From Limnephilus marmoratus (Eukaryota > Arthropoda > Insecta > Trichoptera > Limnephilidae), in assembly GCA_917880885.1 (NCBI GenBank), contig OU862927.1:39893571-39957570 (forward strand): a stretch of DNA of 64,000 nucleotides, given 5' to 3'. Every line of letters begins with the position of its first letter. The first letter of the stretch is position 1. The position numbers and the translations under genes were made by a program. Below the pieces are notes generated by a model that saw nothing but the letters and a program-made list of their open reading frames with translations, had not been told where the DNA came from and ran no database searches. Positions 45,056 to 57,060 of the stretch are shown piece by piece.

Positions 45056-45861
45056 CAGGGCCGGATCTATGAAATCTGGCGCCCTGCGCAGTAGGTACCG
45101 ATGGCGCCCCGTTCCCCTACATTTTTATTTTGATTGAAAATTCGTTCACCCCATTTTTAAATTTTTTTTATTTAATTATTATTTTTTTTACACTAATTTA
45201 TCAAATAAAATCGAGACATATAAAGGATGTAACTTTTCCAAGTGACCTGGCGGGAGATTTACTGCGTATATGTACCTATATACCCAACGCAAATATTAGA
45301 AAAATCAAATACAAATACGTTCTCATGGCAACGTACAACACAAGAATAGCATATACAGCTTCTGACTAGCAACAGGCAGTCCCAACGAGAGACTGTGAGC
45401 AGTGATAATAAGAATATAACCTCAAATTTGTACCTTGCATTTCCCCTGTGTTGAGCGAACAAACACTAAACACTGAAGTATGGTATCAACGGCTTACGAA
45501 CAAAAATACCGCGCTGTGATTGGTTATTGAATTTGGATCGCACCTATTCGTCGTAAAAGACGGTAAAAGATATATGGAAAAATAGATCTTACGTTTAAAC
45601 TAAATATATAGAATTTGTAAAAAAATTCTGTAACCGACTATAAATTCGTAAGCCGTTGATACCAACATGATGCGTGCGCGTTCTGTTTCTTTGGAAAGTA
45701 TTGCGAGAGCGTAATAATTATTTCGTACTATGGGTAATTTTTAAACGATTCAGGGAATATTATAACTAAATTTTAATACAATATTTATTTTCTCACGGCG
45801 CCCCTTCGCAGTTGGCGCCAGGTTTTTGCACGTTTTTGAACGTATGGCAGATCCGGCGCTG
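45056..45861. mobile_element. Non-autonomous hAT element, 806 bp
   Basis: Begins CAGGGCCGGATCTATG and ends GCAGATCCGGCGCTG, inverted hAT-type ends with inner GGCGCC-CTGCGCAG-type inverted words. It is bounded by the 8-bp duplication CACCCAAC. No transposase. The ends match the CAGCGCCGGATCTGCC words beside the telomere-type repeats at 40541 and 40630. Confidence 0.87.
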
Positions 45862-45869
45862 CACCCAAC

Positions 45870-46704
45870 GAAAAGCAATAAACCTTTTTCGTTTGACCTA
45901 CGGAGCGCCGCGGCCGATGGGAATGTTTCAAGGCTGTGAATTAGGTCCAATATTTTAGGCCGACGGAAGAATAAGGAACTGAAATAGTTCCGCTACCTAC
46001 GCCAGGGGCCAAGCAGGAAAGAGGGAGGTAAAGGAGAACTTCTCCACCGCAGAAAGGCAGTCGGCAGTCACCGCTCCCCTCCCACGCCTCCCACCTAGGA
46101 CGCAGCCCCTCCGCCATCGGATGGGAGTGGGTTCCGAACCGCCCGCTAAACCGCGCAACTCCCGACCGCGGAGATCGACAGAGTGACCATTTGCAGCCTG
46201 AAGAGGGCTGTCTCTCTCTCCGCTCCTTCGGAGTGGGTTCCGACTAGGAACCTGCCAAGGCCCTCTGAGACGTTACGCGAACTTCCGCCAGGAAGTCCAA
46301 ACAAATGACTGAAAAAAATTCCGACCAGGGATTTGTGCAATTTTCACTCTGCACAAATATTCTACAACAGCCAAAATTTGTAATTTCGACCCGTGCAAGT
46401 GGTGCAATTTAAAAAAAAGTGGGAAAAAAGTCAAAGTGCCAGTGGTCCAAATAGGGCGATCAGTTGTACGCGGAGATTCCAGGCTGGCATCAACCCAGGG
46501 AAGTGACTGTACATTTTACTAAATTAACCGTCGACGTGATCAGACTCTGTACAATTAAGAACTTTTACGTGAATTCAGCAAACATTCTAATTTTAAGTTC
46601 TAATTAATTAAGTACCTAGTTATAAGACACACTAGATTAGTCATCATCACCTGCCTTTTGTATTACAGAATTATATGTATAACTCGTAACATCAGTACCT
46701 AGCT
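45870..46704. other. GC-rich unassigned repeat-like sequence
   Basis: Contains AGGAACTGAAATAGTTCCG, CCGCTCCCCTCCCACGCCTC and repeated GAGTGGGTTCCGA words. It could be the 5' region of a retrotransposon, but no open frame or terminus settles this. Confidence 0.3.
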
Positions 46705-46712
46705 CTTATAAC
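46705..46712. repeat. hAT copy B target duplication, left
   Basis: CTTATAAC, repeated at 49291-49298. Confidence 0.9.
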
Positions 46713-47109
46713 CAGTAGCGTAGCGAGGATGGGGCGGGGGAGGGGGCGGACCGCCCCGGGTGCCACCCGAGGAGGGGGTGACACTCGAACGTGGAGAAAA
46801 AACTTACGAAAGTGCAAAATTGCCGTAAAAAATATTTTACACGTTAACACCGACTGTTATTTTGCTCTATGGCTTGGTTGGTCGGGGATTCCCGAAAAAT
46901 GCTTTTTTTTGTTCCTAGCTCTTTCGGGGATTTCCCTGAAATATTCCTTATGTCATTTTAATTTCGTTCGTACATTGTGATTAACGTAGACTAGTGAAGT
47001 GAATTGTTATCTATGGACTGACGTGAATTAGTGAAGAAGTTATTATTGTGTTAGCGTGTTTTTAGTGCTGAAAGACCAGTTTGAAAAACAAGGTAGGTAG
47101 GTGTGAATT

Positions 47110-47945
47110 TTTAGATACCGTTTTGTAGCGCATGAATAGTTACAGTCGGGACAAGAAAAAGGTTTTTCATCACTGTGAGTTAGCAAGTGCCGTTTTAGTT
47201 ATTTTTTTCGAGAATAAGAATAGTTGCAGTCAGGACAAGAAATAGTTTTTTTTCCACTGTCGGTAAACGTGTGATTTTTAGATTTCTCTTCATAGTACAT
47301 GAATAGTTGCAGTTGGAACATAAAAAAGGTTTTTCTCTGCACTGAGTCAGCAACTGACGTCTTATGTATCCCTTTTGAGAACACGAATAGTTACAATCAG
47401 GACATGAAAAAGGTTTTTCTCTTCTGTGAATCGTACTGCGGATTTTTAAATCTTCCCTTTGAAAACTTGTATTACTGCAGTCGGGACATGAAAAAGGTTT
47501 TTGTCCAGTATGGGTAAGCATGTGAATTTTTAGATACCGTTTTGTAGCGCATGAATAGTTACAGTCGGGACAAGAAAAAGGTTTTTCATCACTGTGAGTT
47601 AGCAAGTGCCGTTTTAGTTAATTTTTTCGAGAATAAGAATAGTTGCAGTCAGGACATGAAATAGGTTTTTTTCCACTGTCGGCAAACGTGTGATTTTTAG
47701 ATTTCTCTTCATAGTACATGAATAGTTGCAGTTAGAACATGAAAAAGGTTTTTCTCCACACTGAGTCAGTAACTGATTTCTTATGTATCCCTTTTAAGAA
47801 CACGAATAGTTACAAGCAGGGCATGAAAAAGGTTTTTCTCTTCTGTGAATCATACTGTGGACTTTAAAATCTTCGTTTTGAGGACTTGTATAACTGCATT
47901 CAGATCATGAAAAAGGTTTTACTCCACTCTGAGTAAGCTTATGAA
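47110..47945 (-). pseudogene. C2H2 zinc-finger array in hAT copy B, ~10 units
   Basis: The - strand encodes roughly ten 84-bp C2H2 units. An open stretch at 47605-47195 reads HSDEKPFSCPDCNYSCATKR, THTGQKPFSCPDC, RREKPFSCPDCNYSCSQKG and REKPFLCSNCNYSCTMKR, with canonical TGEKPF-like linkers. Some units lack the second histidine or carry RS/QL changes, and frameshifts separate the blocks. The whole array is a five-unit block duplicated with a period of about 420 bp (47103 and 47522), exactly five 84-bp units. No start codon or promoter was identified, so expression is unknown. Confidence 0.78.
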
Positions 47946-48786
47946 TCATAGTGGAGTAAAGTGTTGCTCCATATGGAAACCTTTGTAAAATTACTTTCTT
48001 CAGGGCCTCCTAGTAGCTAATGTAAAACGAAATATGTGTTGTAAAATCATGTAGGTGTAAGGTAAGACAGTATTAAATTGTGGAGATCCGGAAGGAATGA
48101 AAAATAATAATATTTTCCCAATTTGTTTATGAATTACAATTTAAAACAATAAAATAAACAATATACGCATGGACCTATTGCGAGTTTGAAATCTCTTGTT
48201 TTATTTTTACCGCAAACGCGATTAAAACAAGAAAAAGGTATTTAAGCGACTTTCCAGTAAATTGCGCAATTTAATTGAGACTTTTAAGTAAAAATAGTCA
48301 CTTGGGTGTTAAGTAACGTTTAGGGGGAGGGAGGTGCAGAAAAATATTACGGCGCGTTGCATGGGGGGAGAGAGGGTCAAAATTTTCAAAAATTACGTTA
48401 CGTTATACTTGAACGCCCCCTTTACTATTTCACGATTGAAATTTTATCGTTACACTCTGAAAACAAAACTGGTTTTAACCTAAGTATTGGTTATTATGTT
48501 TTCATGACAGCAAATGATTTTCTTCAGATTTTTGCAGCATATTAGAATTGAAGACTATATGGCTCGGTCGGTCAGCATTCACCAAAAATTCAGTTATTTA
48601 ATTTTCGTTCCTAGCTCTTACTATTGATTTATTGGGAATTCCCGTGAAATATTCCTCGCTTTTCCCCTGTGTCATTCTCATTTCTTTCGTACATTGTGAT
48701 TGACGGGAACTCGCGAAGGAAATTATCACCTATCGATTGTTGAAAAAGCTTTTATTCTGTTAGTGTTTTTAAAAGTGTTTCAATTT

Positions 48787-49124
48787 GGGAGGCGGGAATG
48801 GGTACCGCCGCCCCGGGAACCTTTATTGGATAACCAACATCTCTGCCATGGGTAACCCCAAGTGGTTCGCTACGTTTGGTGATTTAGCAGGGGTGCCCGG
48901 GTTCATGGGGTGAGGTTTGTCTAAGTCTTGGAGGCGGATGACCAGGACATACTGAACCCCAGATTCCTACCCACCCCTTAAACCCTCTTACTTCCCAGAA
49001 CTCTCCCCTCCTCCCTTTCCTTAAAAAAACCCTCCACACAGCATCCCCAAAGATGACACAGACCCTGAGGGAAATTATTTTCCTCAGGGCCTCCTGTGTG
49101 GAGCTCATGTAAAAGAAAAAAAAA
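48787..49124 (+). mobile_element. SINE-like insertion in hAT copy B
   Basis: Absent from copy A at the same place. It starts GGGAGGCGGGAATGGGTACC and ends CATGTAAAAGAAAAAAAAA. Its 5' half (CCCCAAGTGGTTCGCTACGT, TTAGCAGGGGTGCCCGGGTT) is shared with the LINE-associated sequence at 55080-55140, suggesting mobilisation by that LINE. Confidence 0.72.
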
Positions 49125-49290
49125 TTGAGGATAACAATTTTTTTAACATATTTGACAAGCTAGAAATGTTGTTTTATATTTTAGGAAGTCAAAATTTGTG
49201 TTTTGAATTTCTCAAAAAAAATTTAATGGGGGGGAGGGGGTGACACCGCGTTTTCCGCCCCGGGTGCCACTAATGCTAGCTACGCCACTG

Positions 49291-49298
49291 CTTATAAC
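49291..49298. repeat. hAT copy B target duplication, right
   Basis: CTTATAAC, identical to 46705-46712. Confidence 0.9.
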
Positions 49299-50647
49299 CG
49301 CTGGAGCGATTTTTGCCATATATTGGTGCCATTTTAAATACGCAATTATCTCCTTGATTTGTCAATTTTTTTTTTGAAAAACATTTGTAGCTCCCACGTT
49401 TGTTATTGTTTGAATATAACATCATCACTAGTTTCATCACCTGTTTCATCGCTGATTTTATAAAAGATTACAACGCATTTTATCATCACCAGTTTAATCG
49501 CAGGTCTCGTCACTGTTTTCAGCGAAGATTGGAACCCATTAGTTTTCATCACTAGTTTCATCACACTTTTCATCACTATTTTTATGAAAGATGTGTCATG
49601 CATTTTATCATCACTAGTTTCATCGCAGGTTTCGTACAACCCAATATATTTCCTCACTAGTTTCGTCACCTGTTTCATCACTGCTTTCATCAAAGATTAA
49701 AACAACATTTTATCATCGCTTTTTTTAGCGAAGATTACAACCCGTTTTATTAAATCACTAGTTTCGTCACTAGTTTTATCACATGTTTCATCACTGCTTT
49801 CATCAAAAATTACAACGCATTTTAACATCACTAGCATCATCGCAGGTTTCATCAATATTTTCAGCGAATTCATCCCGTTTTATTTCCTCACTAGTTTTAT
49901 CACATGTTTCATCACATCTTTCATCAGTGTTCTCATTAGAACGCATTTTATCATCACTAGTTTCATTGAAGGTTTATCACTGTCAGCGAAGATTGCAACA
50001 CATTTAATTTAATCACATGTTTCTTCACTGCTTTCATCAAATATTAAAATGCATTTTATCAACACTAATTTCGTCGCAGGTATCGTCACTGTTTAGGGCG
50101 AAGAATGAAACCCATTATATTTCATCACGAGTGTCATCACATATTACATGACGGCTTTCATCAAAGATTACAACGCATTTTATCATCACTAGTTTCATCG
50201 CGGGTTTCGTCAATGTTTTCAGCGAATATTCGAACCCATTAGTTTTCATCACTAGTTTCATCACATCACTATTTTCATCAGAGATTCCAATGCATTTTTC
50301 ACTGTTTTCAGCGAAGATTGCAACCCATTATATTTTATCACTACTTTCATCACTGTTTTCATGAAAGATAATAATGCCCCTACCAGTTTCATCGCACATT
50401 TCATCATTGTTTTCAGCGAAAATAACATGGCATTTTATTTCATCGCGTGATTCATCGCTGCTTTCACCAAAGATTACAACTCATTTCATCACTAGTTTCT
50501 TCACTGATTACAACGCATTTTATAATCACTAGTTTCATCGCACGTTTCGTCACTGTTTACAGCGAAAATAACAACGCGTTCATCGATATTTTCATCACTA
50601 GTTTCATTGAAGGTTTATAAATGTTTTCAGCGAAGATTTCAGGTCAC

Positions 50648-50743
50648 AATGAGCGGCAGGGGGCTTAGGCTTTTAGTCACCGGAGGGGGGGGGGGTTAAA
50701 AATTGGAAAAAGTGGGTCACGTAGTAGGGGTACGTTCCCTTAT
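50648..50743 (-). mobile_element. MITE fragment in the satellite
   Basis: The inverse of the left half of the element at 51699-51851: GCTTAGGCTTTTAGTCACCG, a G run, GGGTCACGTAGTAGGGGTAC and GTTCCCTTA. Confidence 0.7.
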
Positions 50744-51698
50744 TAGTTTTATCGCAGGTTTCGTCACTGTTTTCAGTGAAGATAACAACCCATTTTCTTT
50801 CATCACTAATTTTATCAATAGTTTCATCACTGCTTTCATCAAAGATTACAACGCATTTTTCATCACCAGTTTCATCGCACGTTTCATCAATGTTTTTAGC
50901 GAAGATTACAACCCATTTTATTTCGTCACTAGTTTCTTCAACATGTTTTATCACTGCTTAATTTCATCAAAGATTACAACGTCTGTTATCATCGTCTTTT
51001 ACCATGCAACCCTTTGTATTTCATCACATGTTTCATTACTTGTTTCATTACCGCTTACATTAAAGATAACAACGCATTTTATGTCATCACTAGTGTTGTC
51101 GCATCTTTCATCACTGTTTTCATCCCATGTTTCATTACTGGATTCATCACAGATTTCATCGCATGTTACAACACTGATTTCAACAAAGTTAACAACGTAG
51201 GTATTTTATTTCATCACTTGTTTCATCACCTGTTACATCACTGCTTTTTATCAAAGATTACAACGCATTTAATCACTAGTTTCATCACACGTTTCATCAC
51301 TGTTTTCAGCGAATATTACAACCCATTTTATTTCATCGCTAGTTTCATCACCTGTTGCATCACTGCTTTCATCAATGATTACAAAGCATTTTGTCATCAC
51401 TAGTTTCATCGCAGTTTTCATCACTGTTTTCAGCGCCTTTTATCAACACTAGTTTCATCGCAGGTTTCTTCACTGTTTTCAGCGAAGATTGGAACCAATT
51501 ATATTTCATCACTAGTTTCACCACTAGATTTCATCATAATGACCATCACGGATTTCATCAAATTTTACAATGAATATTATTTCTCATCACTTGTTTCATC
51601 GCAAGTTTCATTACTGCTTTCATCAAAGTTTCATTACTAGATTCATCACAGATTTCATCGCACATTACATCACTGTTTTCATCAGAGTTTACAACTTA

Positions 51699-51851
51699 GG
51701 GAACATAACCATACTACGTGACCAACTTTTTGCAACTTTTAACCCCCCCCCCGGTTACCAAAAACCTAAGCCCCCGCCGCTCATTTGTACCAAGCGTGGT
51801 ATTTTGGTACCCCCCCCCCCTGAAAAGGTCACGCAGTATGGGTAAGTTCCC
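51699..51851. mobile_element. Complete ~153-bp MITE with TTA duplication
   Basis: The ends GGGAACATAACCATACTACG and the inverse of ACGCAGTATGGGTAAGTTCC are flanked by TTA (51696-51698 and 51852-51854), as in PIF/Harbinger MITEs. Two C runs lie inside. Other copies are at 1-125 and 50648-50743. Confidence 0.75.
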
Positions 51852-52505
51852 TTATTTTATTTTACCACCAGTTTTACCGCATGTTTCATCAAAGTTTACA
51901 ACGCATTTTATTTCATCACTTGTTTCATCGCAAGTTTCATCACTGTTTTCATCAAAATTCACAACTCATTTTATTTCATCACTTCTTACATCGCATGTTT
52001 CATCACTCATTTCATCGCACGTTTCATCACTTGTTTCATCACTAGATTCATTACTGATTCCATCGCATGTTTGATCACGTATTTCATCAAATTTTACAAT
52101 TAATTTTATTTCATCACTAGTTTCATCAAAAATTACAACTTATTTTAATTCATCACTTTGTTCCATCGTAAGTTTCATCACTGCTTACATCAAAGTCTAC
52201 AAAGAATTTTATTTCATCACTAGTTTCATCGCAAGTTTCATCACTGCTTTCATCAAAATTCACAACTCATTTTATTTCATCACTCATTTCATCGCACATT
52301 TCATCACTTGTTTCATCACTGTTTTTGTCACTAGATTCATTACTGATTCCATCGCATGTTTCATCACATATTTCATAAAATTTTACAATTAATTTTATTT
52401 CATCACTAGTTTCATCATAAATTTCAACTTATTTTAATTCATCACTTTGTTCCATCGTAAGTTTCATCACTGCTTACATCAAAGTCTACAAAGAATTTTA
52501 TTTCA

Positions 52506-52900
52506 TCCAGGGCCGTATTTTCCATATGGCAGTGTAGGCAACTGCCTAGGGGTCTTGCATCGGCTAGGGTCTCGCGCCCCGAGAAATTAATTCTTCTGAC
52601 ACAGTTCTGAGATCTCAAGGAAAATCTATACATCGTCAATGTTGATCCAAATCTGATTGCATTATAAATGCAAACTTACTGCCATGGGCGTAGGCACCGT
52701 GGGGCAAGGTGGGGCCCACCCTGGTTGGCCGATGCATGACGATGGATTGTCGACCGAGTCACGTTTTCAAATGTACGGCGTAGGTACACCTATAACCATC
52801 CCAAACCCATCACAGCTGCCAAACACAATTCCACTTCAAAGCAACTTTTGTGAAACAAACTTGCAAACCCTCCCGTATGATTTTTTTTTACATTAACCCT
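52506..52900. other. hAT-like terminus and unassigned sequence
   Basis: CAGGGCCGTATTTTCCATAT at 52508 resembles a hAT end directly at the satellite border. The partner end was not found. 52680-52730 has GGGCGTAGGCACCGTGGGGC, similar to other hAT-like ends. Confidence 0.4.
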
Positions 52901-53089
52901 TAAAGTCTATTTGTTCAGTTTTCGGAACAATTCATATAGGTCTCACAGAAATTGTCATATCTCCCTTTCTATCATAGTGAGAAATATGATATAAACGCTG
53001 TGAGAAAGAAAAAAGACCACGCTTTGTATTGAAATACAAAAACTAACCACGAAAGAAGTAAAATTTACACCTTTATGAAACCAACGTTT

Positions 53090-54230
53090 CAAATTTACGG
53101 CACTTTATAGGATGTTTTTTTCCTTCTTCCATTCATATTCTTTGTATTCACAGAGCGTAAAGCAGGGGTGGGGTAGAAATCCATTTTTTTAAAACCAGAA
53201 AGTGAGAATTGGAATTGCGTCAGCAGAGGATTTCACATCTTGAATTTTTACATTGTGCTCAGAATTCGAGGCAGGTTTTAACTTAAAATTGATTCTGCGT
53301 AAGAGTCCACAAGCTCAAATAATAACTAAATCAAACAGTCATTTTCTCAGAATTTTGCAGCATATGGTGTGCAACTCAAATGTACATGAGAATGGCTTCC
53401 TTCGATGAATCTGTAACTTGTTTTTTTTTTTATTTTTCCTTAGATTCTGAACACAAAACTAATTTTAATTAATTCTGTGCGCGGGAATCAAAACTACACT
53501 CAGAACATGAAAATGACTTTTCTTTGATACACAGTTTGCAACTAGAGGAGAATTTTATAACCGCACTTCTAATCAGAGTATGGTTTCCTTCGAAATGTGT
53601 CGACGGATGAATCCGTTTACAATTAATCCAGAATTTTTTATATTTATTTATTTGTTTTTGTTATAAAGAATACATCAGTACAAAGAAGCTTTGACTGCCC
53701 GACTAGGAAGGTCTCCCGTTCTAGGACAGTCAAATTGAAAGAAACATTTTGATAGGCGTAAATTTAATTTACAAATGATCAATTTATAAATTTATATTGA
53801 GACACAAATCAAAAAATCATCACCAAAAAACTTTATCTTACTTACTGAAGCTCAGGCAAAAATATTTAATTATTTATGTCTCCTTTATACACTTACATTT
53901 TTTTTTACAATATACAAAGAAATGTAAAATTATAAGATTACTTGTAAATAAACCAAAAGAAAAATAATACACATTAGTAAGTAATACAAAGTTAATGAAA
54001 GCAGTGAAGAAGAAACAAACAGAAAAAACCTGTTACACAGTGATCTTGTTAAAATATGTACTGCAAAATTGTTAATTAGTACAGTTTTATACTTCAGTAG
54101 AAGCATACTAAAAATATCAGAAACATTAGCATAAAAGGTTGTCAAAAATGTTTTCCAATCGTACTTTAAAGAACTTAATCAGCCATTATAAAACTAAATC
54201 CGAAAGAAGCATGAAACTGGTTTTAACTGA
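53090..54230 (-). pseudogene. Decayed C2H2 zinc-finger repeats
   Basis: On the - strand around 53460-53560 the frame reads CIKEKSFSCSECSFDSRAQN, a finger linker plus the C-x2-C half. Similar damaged units lie near 53400 and 53590 (inverse of ATGAAAATGACTTTTC and TTCGAAATGTGTC words). No unit retains all four ligands in frame. Related to the finger arrays in the hAT copies and to 15071-15409. Confidence 0.5.
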
Positions 54231-54235
54231 CGACG

Positions 54236-54655
54236 ACCTCCGTAGTCCAGTGGCTAAGACTCTTGACTCACATTCCGGAGGTCGCGGGTTCGAACCCGGC
54301 ATGCGCTAATAAATTTTATTTGATTAATTTGTGTTATTTCACAATTAATTCATTTAAAATAATATATAGTATATTTGCGGCATGTTCCAGAGTGGAAGAT
54401 ACTATCAGTATCGCCCTGGTGTAAGACCACCATTCAGAATTGAAACGTTGCTTGAAAATGGCTTTAGCCGTGTTTAGTGACCAGATCTGAATAGCCAGGT
54501 ACTTCCCAACCTTCCTCTTCCCCACCTCCTTCCCCTCCCCGCTACCTTCAGCCTCACAACATACCCCAATTGGGGATGCCATAGTCTCACTGGCTCCAGA
54601 CGGGAGCAGTTGAGATTCTTGTGCGGGATTCACTGTAAAAAAAAAAAAAAAAAAA
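54236..54655 (+). mobile_element. tRNA-derived SINE, best-preserved copy
   Basis: Head with A box (TAGTCCAGTGGCTAAGACTC) and intact B box (GGTTCGAACCC at 54289-54299), a body shared with 33437-33835, and an A-rich tail near 54637-54656. The head cannot form a tRNA acceptor stem, so it is a polymerase III-type SINE rather than a tRNA gene. Confidence 0.82.
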
Positions 54656-55030
54656 ACTAAACAGTGAATCTGCATGCGAGTCCCTAGCTTTAATTGATTT
54701 TTCATTCGATTTTTGCACTTGGATTTGGATGGTTTCCTTCGAAATGCGTCAGCAGATGAATCCGCAATTGGAAGAATGGTAATTTTTTTTACATTTATTT
54801 AATTATTGACAATTATTTACGTTGAATGATTTTATTTTTATTAAACTATTTTTTATGGCAGAAGTGCGGAAATGAAAGTACATATTTTTTCCCCTTCTGA
54901 ATAGAGTTGTCATCGATTCTGACAAATTTTTTCAATATTAATTTCATTATCGTATAAAAAAAGAAATAAAACTAAAAAAGGATGTTGGATCTCGTATTTA
55001 TTTGTCTTTAAACTAATTTCTAGTAACATA
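54656..55030. repeat. Zinc-finger-relic flank
   Basis: Continues the relic split by the SINE. GAGTCCCTAGCTTTAATTGA is the inverse of 15400-15420. Otherwise AT-rich and non-coding. Confidence 0.4.
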
Positions 55031-55039
55031 GGTGCAAGG

Positions 55040-57060
55040 TGCATACACACATATCCCAACAACCCGTCCAACACCTCTGGCACAGGTCACCCCAAGTGGT
55101 TTGCTACGTTTGGTGACTTAGCAGGGGTGCCCGGGTTCTTGGGGTAATGTTAGTCCAGGTCTTGATGGCGGGTGCGTCGGCTCACCTTCTGCGTGGCGGG
55201 CCGGATTGGGAGATGCTGATTGAGGGAGACCCTTTACAACCGGTTACCTTGTTACGGTTGACCCTTTATAATCCGGGCCGCTCGGTAGTACAGGGGCCCG
55301 ACCCTCAGGCTCACGACTGAGGGTGGGCTGCCCCATCAACGAGTGTAAAAACCCCGCCGCTGCTGTTGTGCCGGTTCGTATAGAGAGAGGGAGGGGACCA
55401 GACATTATATATGGAGGGGACCCAGCAGTAGCGTTAGGGCCGCATTGGGCGAACTCTCCCTGCCCATTGCCTTGCACCGCAGTGGATGGGTTGGATTCAT
55501 TCTTTCGTTACTCCTGGAAACTCTGATCCCCAGCATCCTACCCACCCCTCATACCTTTTCCCTCCCAGGCCTTCCTTCCTTTCATATAAAAAAAATCCAA
55601 CAATTAAAATCATGAACTTACAACCTACAATAATTAACGTCATTTCAGCAGCGAGATGTAGGCGTCCCCGGTGCGGGCCATAACTGTTAACTACACCAAC
55701 ATTCGCGACCTGCACACCAATTTAAACTCTGTCCACCACCACCGTTTTTCTCAATGCCCAAACCTACTTTTCCTGCCTGAAACGCAGAAGCCGAGGCTGT
55801 AGACGCCTCCTATCTGGACTGCCCGGGCTTCACCCTCTCTATAGTCGAGCTGACATCAACTGTGTGCGACTATTGAACCTTGAAAACTCCAGATTCAACG
55901 TAATGTGGGTACGGTAAGATTCTACGTGTTTATACCGCTCACCGAACCTTAGCGAATCAGACACGTCCGAGCTCTTCAAATATTTAAGCAACACTATTGA
56001 TGACCTCTTGCCCCGCTATCCTACGGCAGAGTTTGTGGTCCTGGGGGACTTCAATGTTTTTAACGAACCTTGGTTGAAGTTCTCAGGATCAACAGACTCG
56101 GCTGGACGACAAGCGGAATCCTTTGCCCTTTGCTATGGATTGGAGCAAATGGTTCAGGAGCCTACAAGGGTTCCTGATGTCCAGACTCACCATTCCAATC
56201 TATTAGACCTATTTTTAACAACTGTGCACACGGTTACAAGATTGAAGTCACAGCACCTTTAGGATCGTCCGACCGCTGCCTGGTGACGACATCAATCCCT
56301 GTAAACTTCAGACCACCAAACGAGAGGCTGAAGAGAAAAGTGTGGCACTATAGGTCAGCAGATTGGTTCGGTCAGCTGTCTGTTTTCGAACTTCGGATCC
56401 CTCAAGTTGTGCCCAGGAAATTGGTGAAGTCATCACATCTGCGATGGATGGAGTGGGCTCAAAGCCGTGGTTCAGTCGACAATGCGCTGAAGCAGTGCGA
56501 AGAAAAAACGTAGCTTACCGAGCCTACAACACATCTCGAACACCCGAAGACAGAACAGCTTACAACAAAATGGGAAAGGAAACCGAGAGAATCATAAATA
56601 GGTCAAAAATCGATCACGACCTGCAGATCAGCAAAAAGCTGGCGGTTGCCTCGAGAGTGTTTTCTCTTGGGGTAAAAATAATCTCGTTGAATTTAATGTT
56701 TCAAAGACCCAATCTTGTCGGATTACATCTAAAAGGGATTGAAATGAAAATCTAGTCTCCTTCAACGGAAGCAATCTTCCGAACAGGCCCTCCATTGATA
56801 TGCTTGGTGTAACCCTAAGTGACCAGCTCAGATATGGGGGCTCCATCGAAGCCAGAGTACAGATAGCCTCTCAAAAACTGGGCGTACTGTACAGGGCCCG
56901 CAGATACTTTAATAGTACACAACTGCTAACCCTGTACAAATCACAAGTGTGCCCCAAGGTTGAATTAGGCAGCCACCTCTGATCTGAGGCTCAAAAATAC
57001 CTGAAAAATATCTCGACTCTGTGCAGAAATGGGCGGTCCGTTTGATAAATTCTCCCATCT
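55040..57060 (+). mobile_element. Jockey-superfamily LINE, internally deleted
   Basis: The 5' region (55080-55570) shares sequence with the SINE at 48787. An endonuclease fragment follows (FVVLGDFNVFNEPWLKFSGS, QMVQEPTRVPD), then a pre-RT segment (KPWFSRQCAEAVRRKNVAYR), and after a deletion the C-terminal RT part (MLGVTLSDQLRYGGSIEARV, YRARRYFNSTQLLTLYKSQV). The catalytic YADD region is missing. Frames are broken at several points. Confidence 0.8.
56008..56755 (+). pseudogene. LINE endonuclease and pre-RT fragments
   Basis: 56008-56262 keeps the endonuclease core VLGDFNVF and the HHSNLLDLFLTT region. A frameshift near 56262 leads to 56363-56755 with KNVAYRAYNTSRTPEDRTAY, typical of the region just before reverse transcriptase. 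It encodes no complete enzyme. Confidence 0.75.

Larger units (their letters stand above)
46713..49290. mobile_element. hAT transposon copy B carrying zinc-finger array
   Basis: Same ends as copy A (CAGTAGCGTAGCGAGG ... GCTAGCTACGCCACTG), with a perfect 8-bp duplication CTTATAAC. 2578 bp. Compared with copy A it lacks the 383-bp MITE, has a doubled zinc-finger block, and has gained a SINE-like insertion (48787-49124). No hAT transposase is visible. Confidence 0.9.
49400..52505 (+). repeat. TTTCATCAC-type satellite
   Basis: About 3.1 kb of diverged short words (TTTCATCACTAG, TTTCATCGCAGG, TTTTCAGCGAAGATTACAAC, TCAAAGATTACAACGCATTT) arranged in loose ~110-130-bp composite units. Open frames with FITSFI/SSLVSS or DETSDE patterns on the two strands come from the repeat and are not genes. 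Two MITE copies interrupt it. Confidence 0.9.

Noticed and set aside
45130..45462. Short frames in the hAT element at 45056-45861
   Set aside because: No transposase motif; the element is too short to encode one.
49403..52074. Serine/leucine-rich and DETSDE-rich frames on both strands
   Set aside because: By-products of the TTTCATCAC satellite; no start context, splice structure or conserved domain.
54236..54310. Possible tRNA gene with intact B box
   Set aside because: The acceptor ends do not pair and the sequence continues into a SINE body with an A tail.
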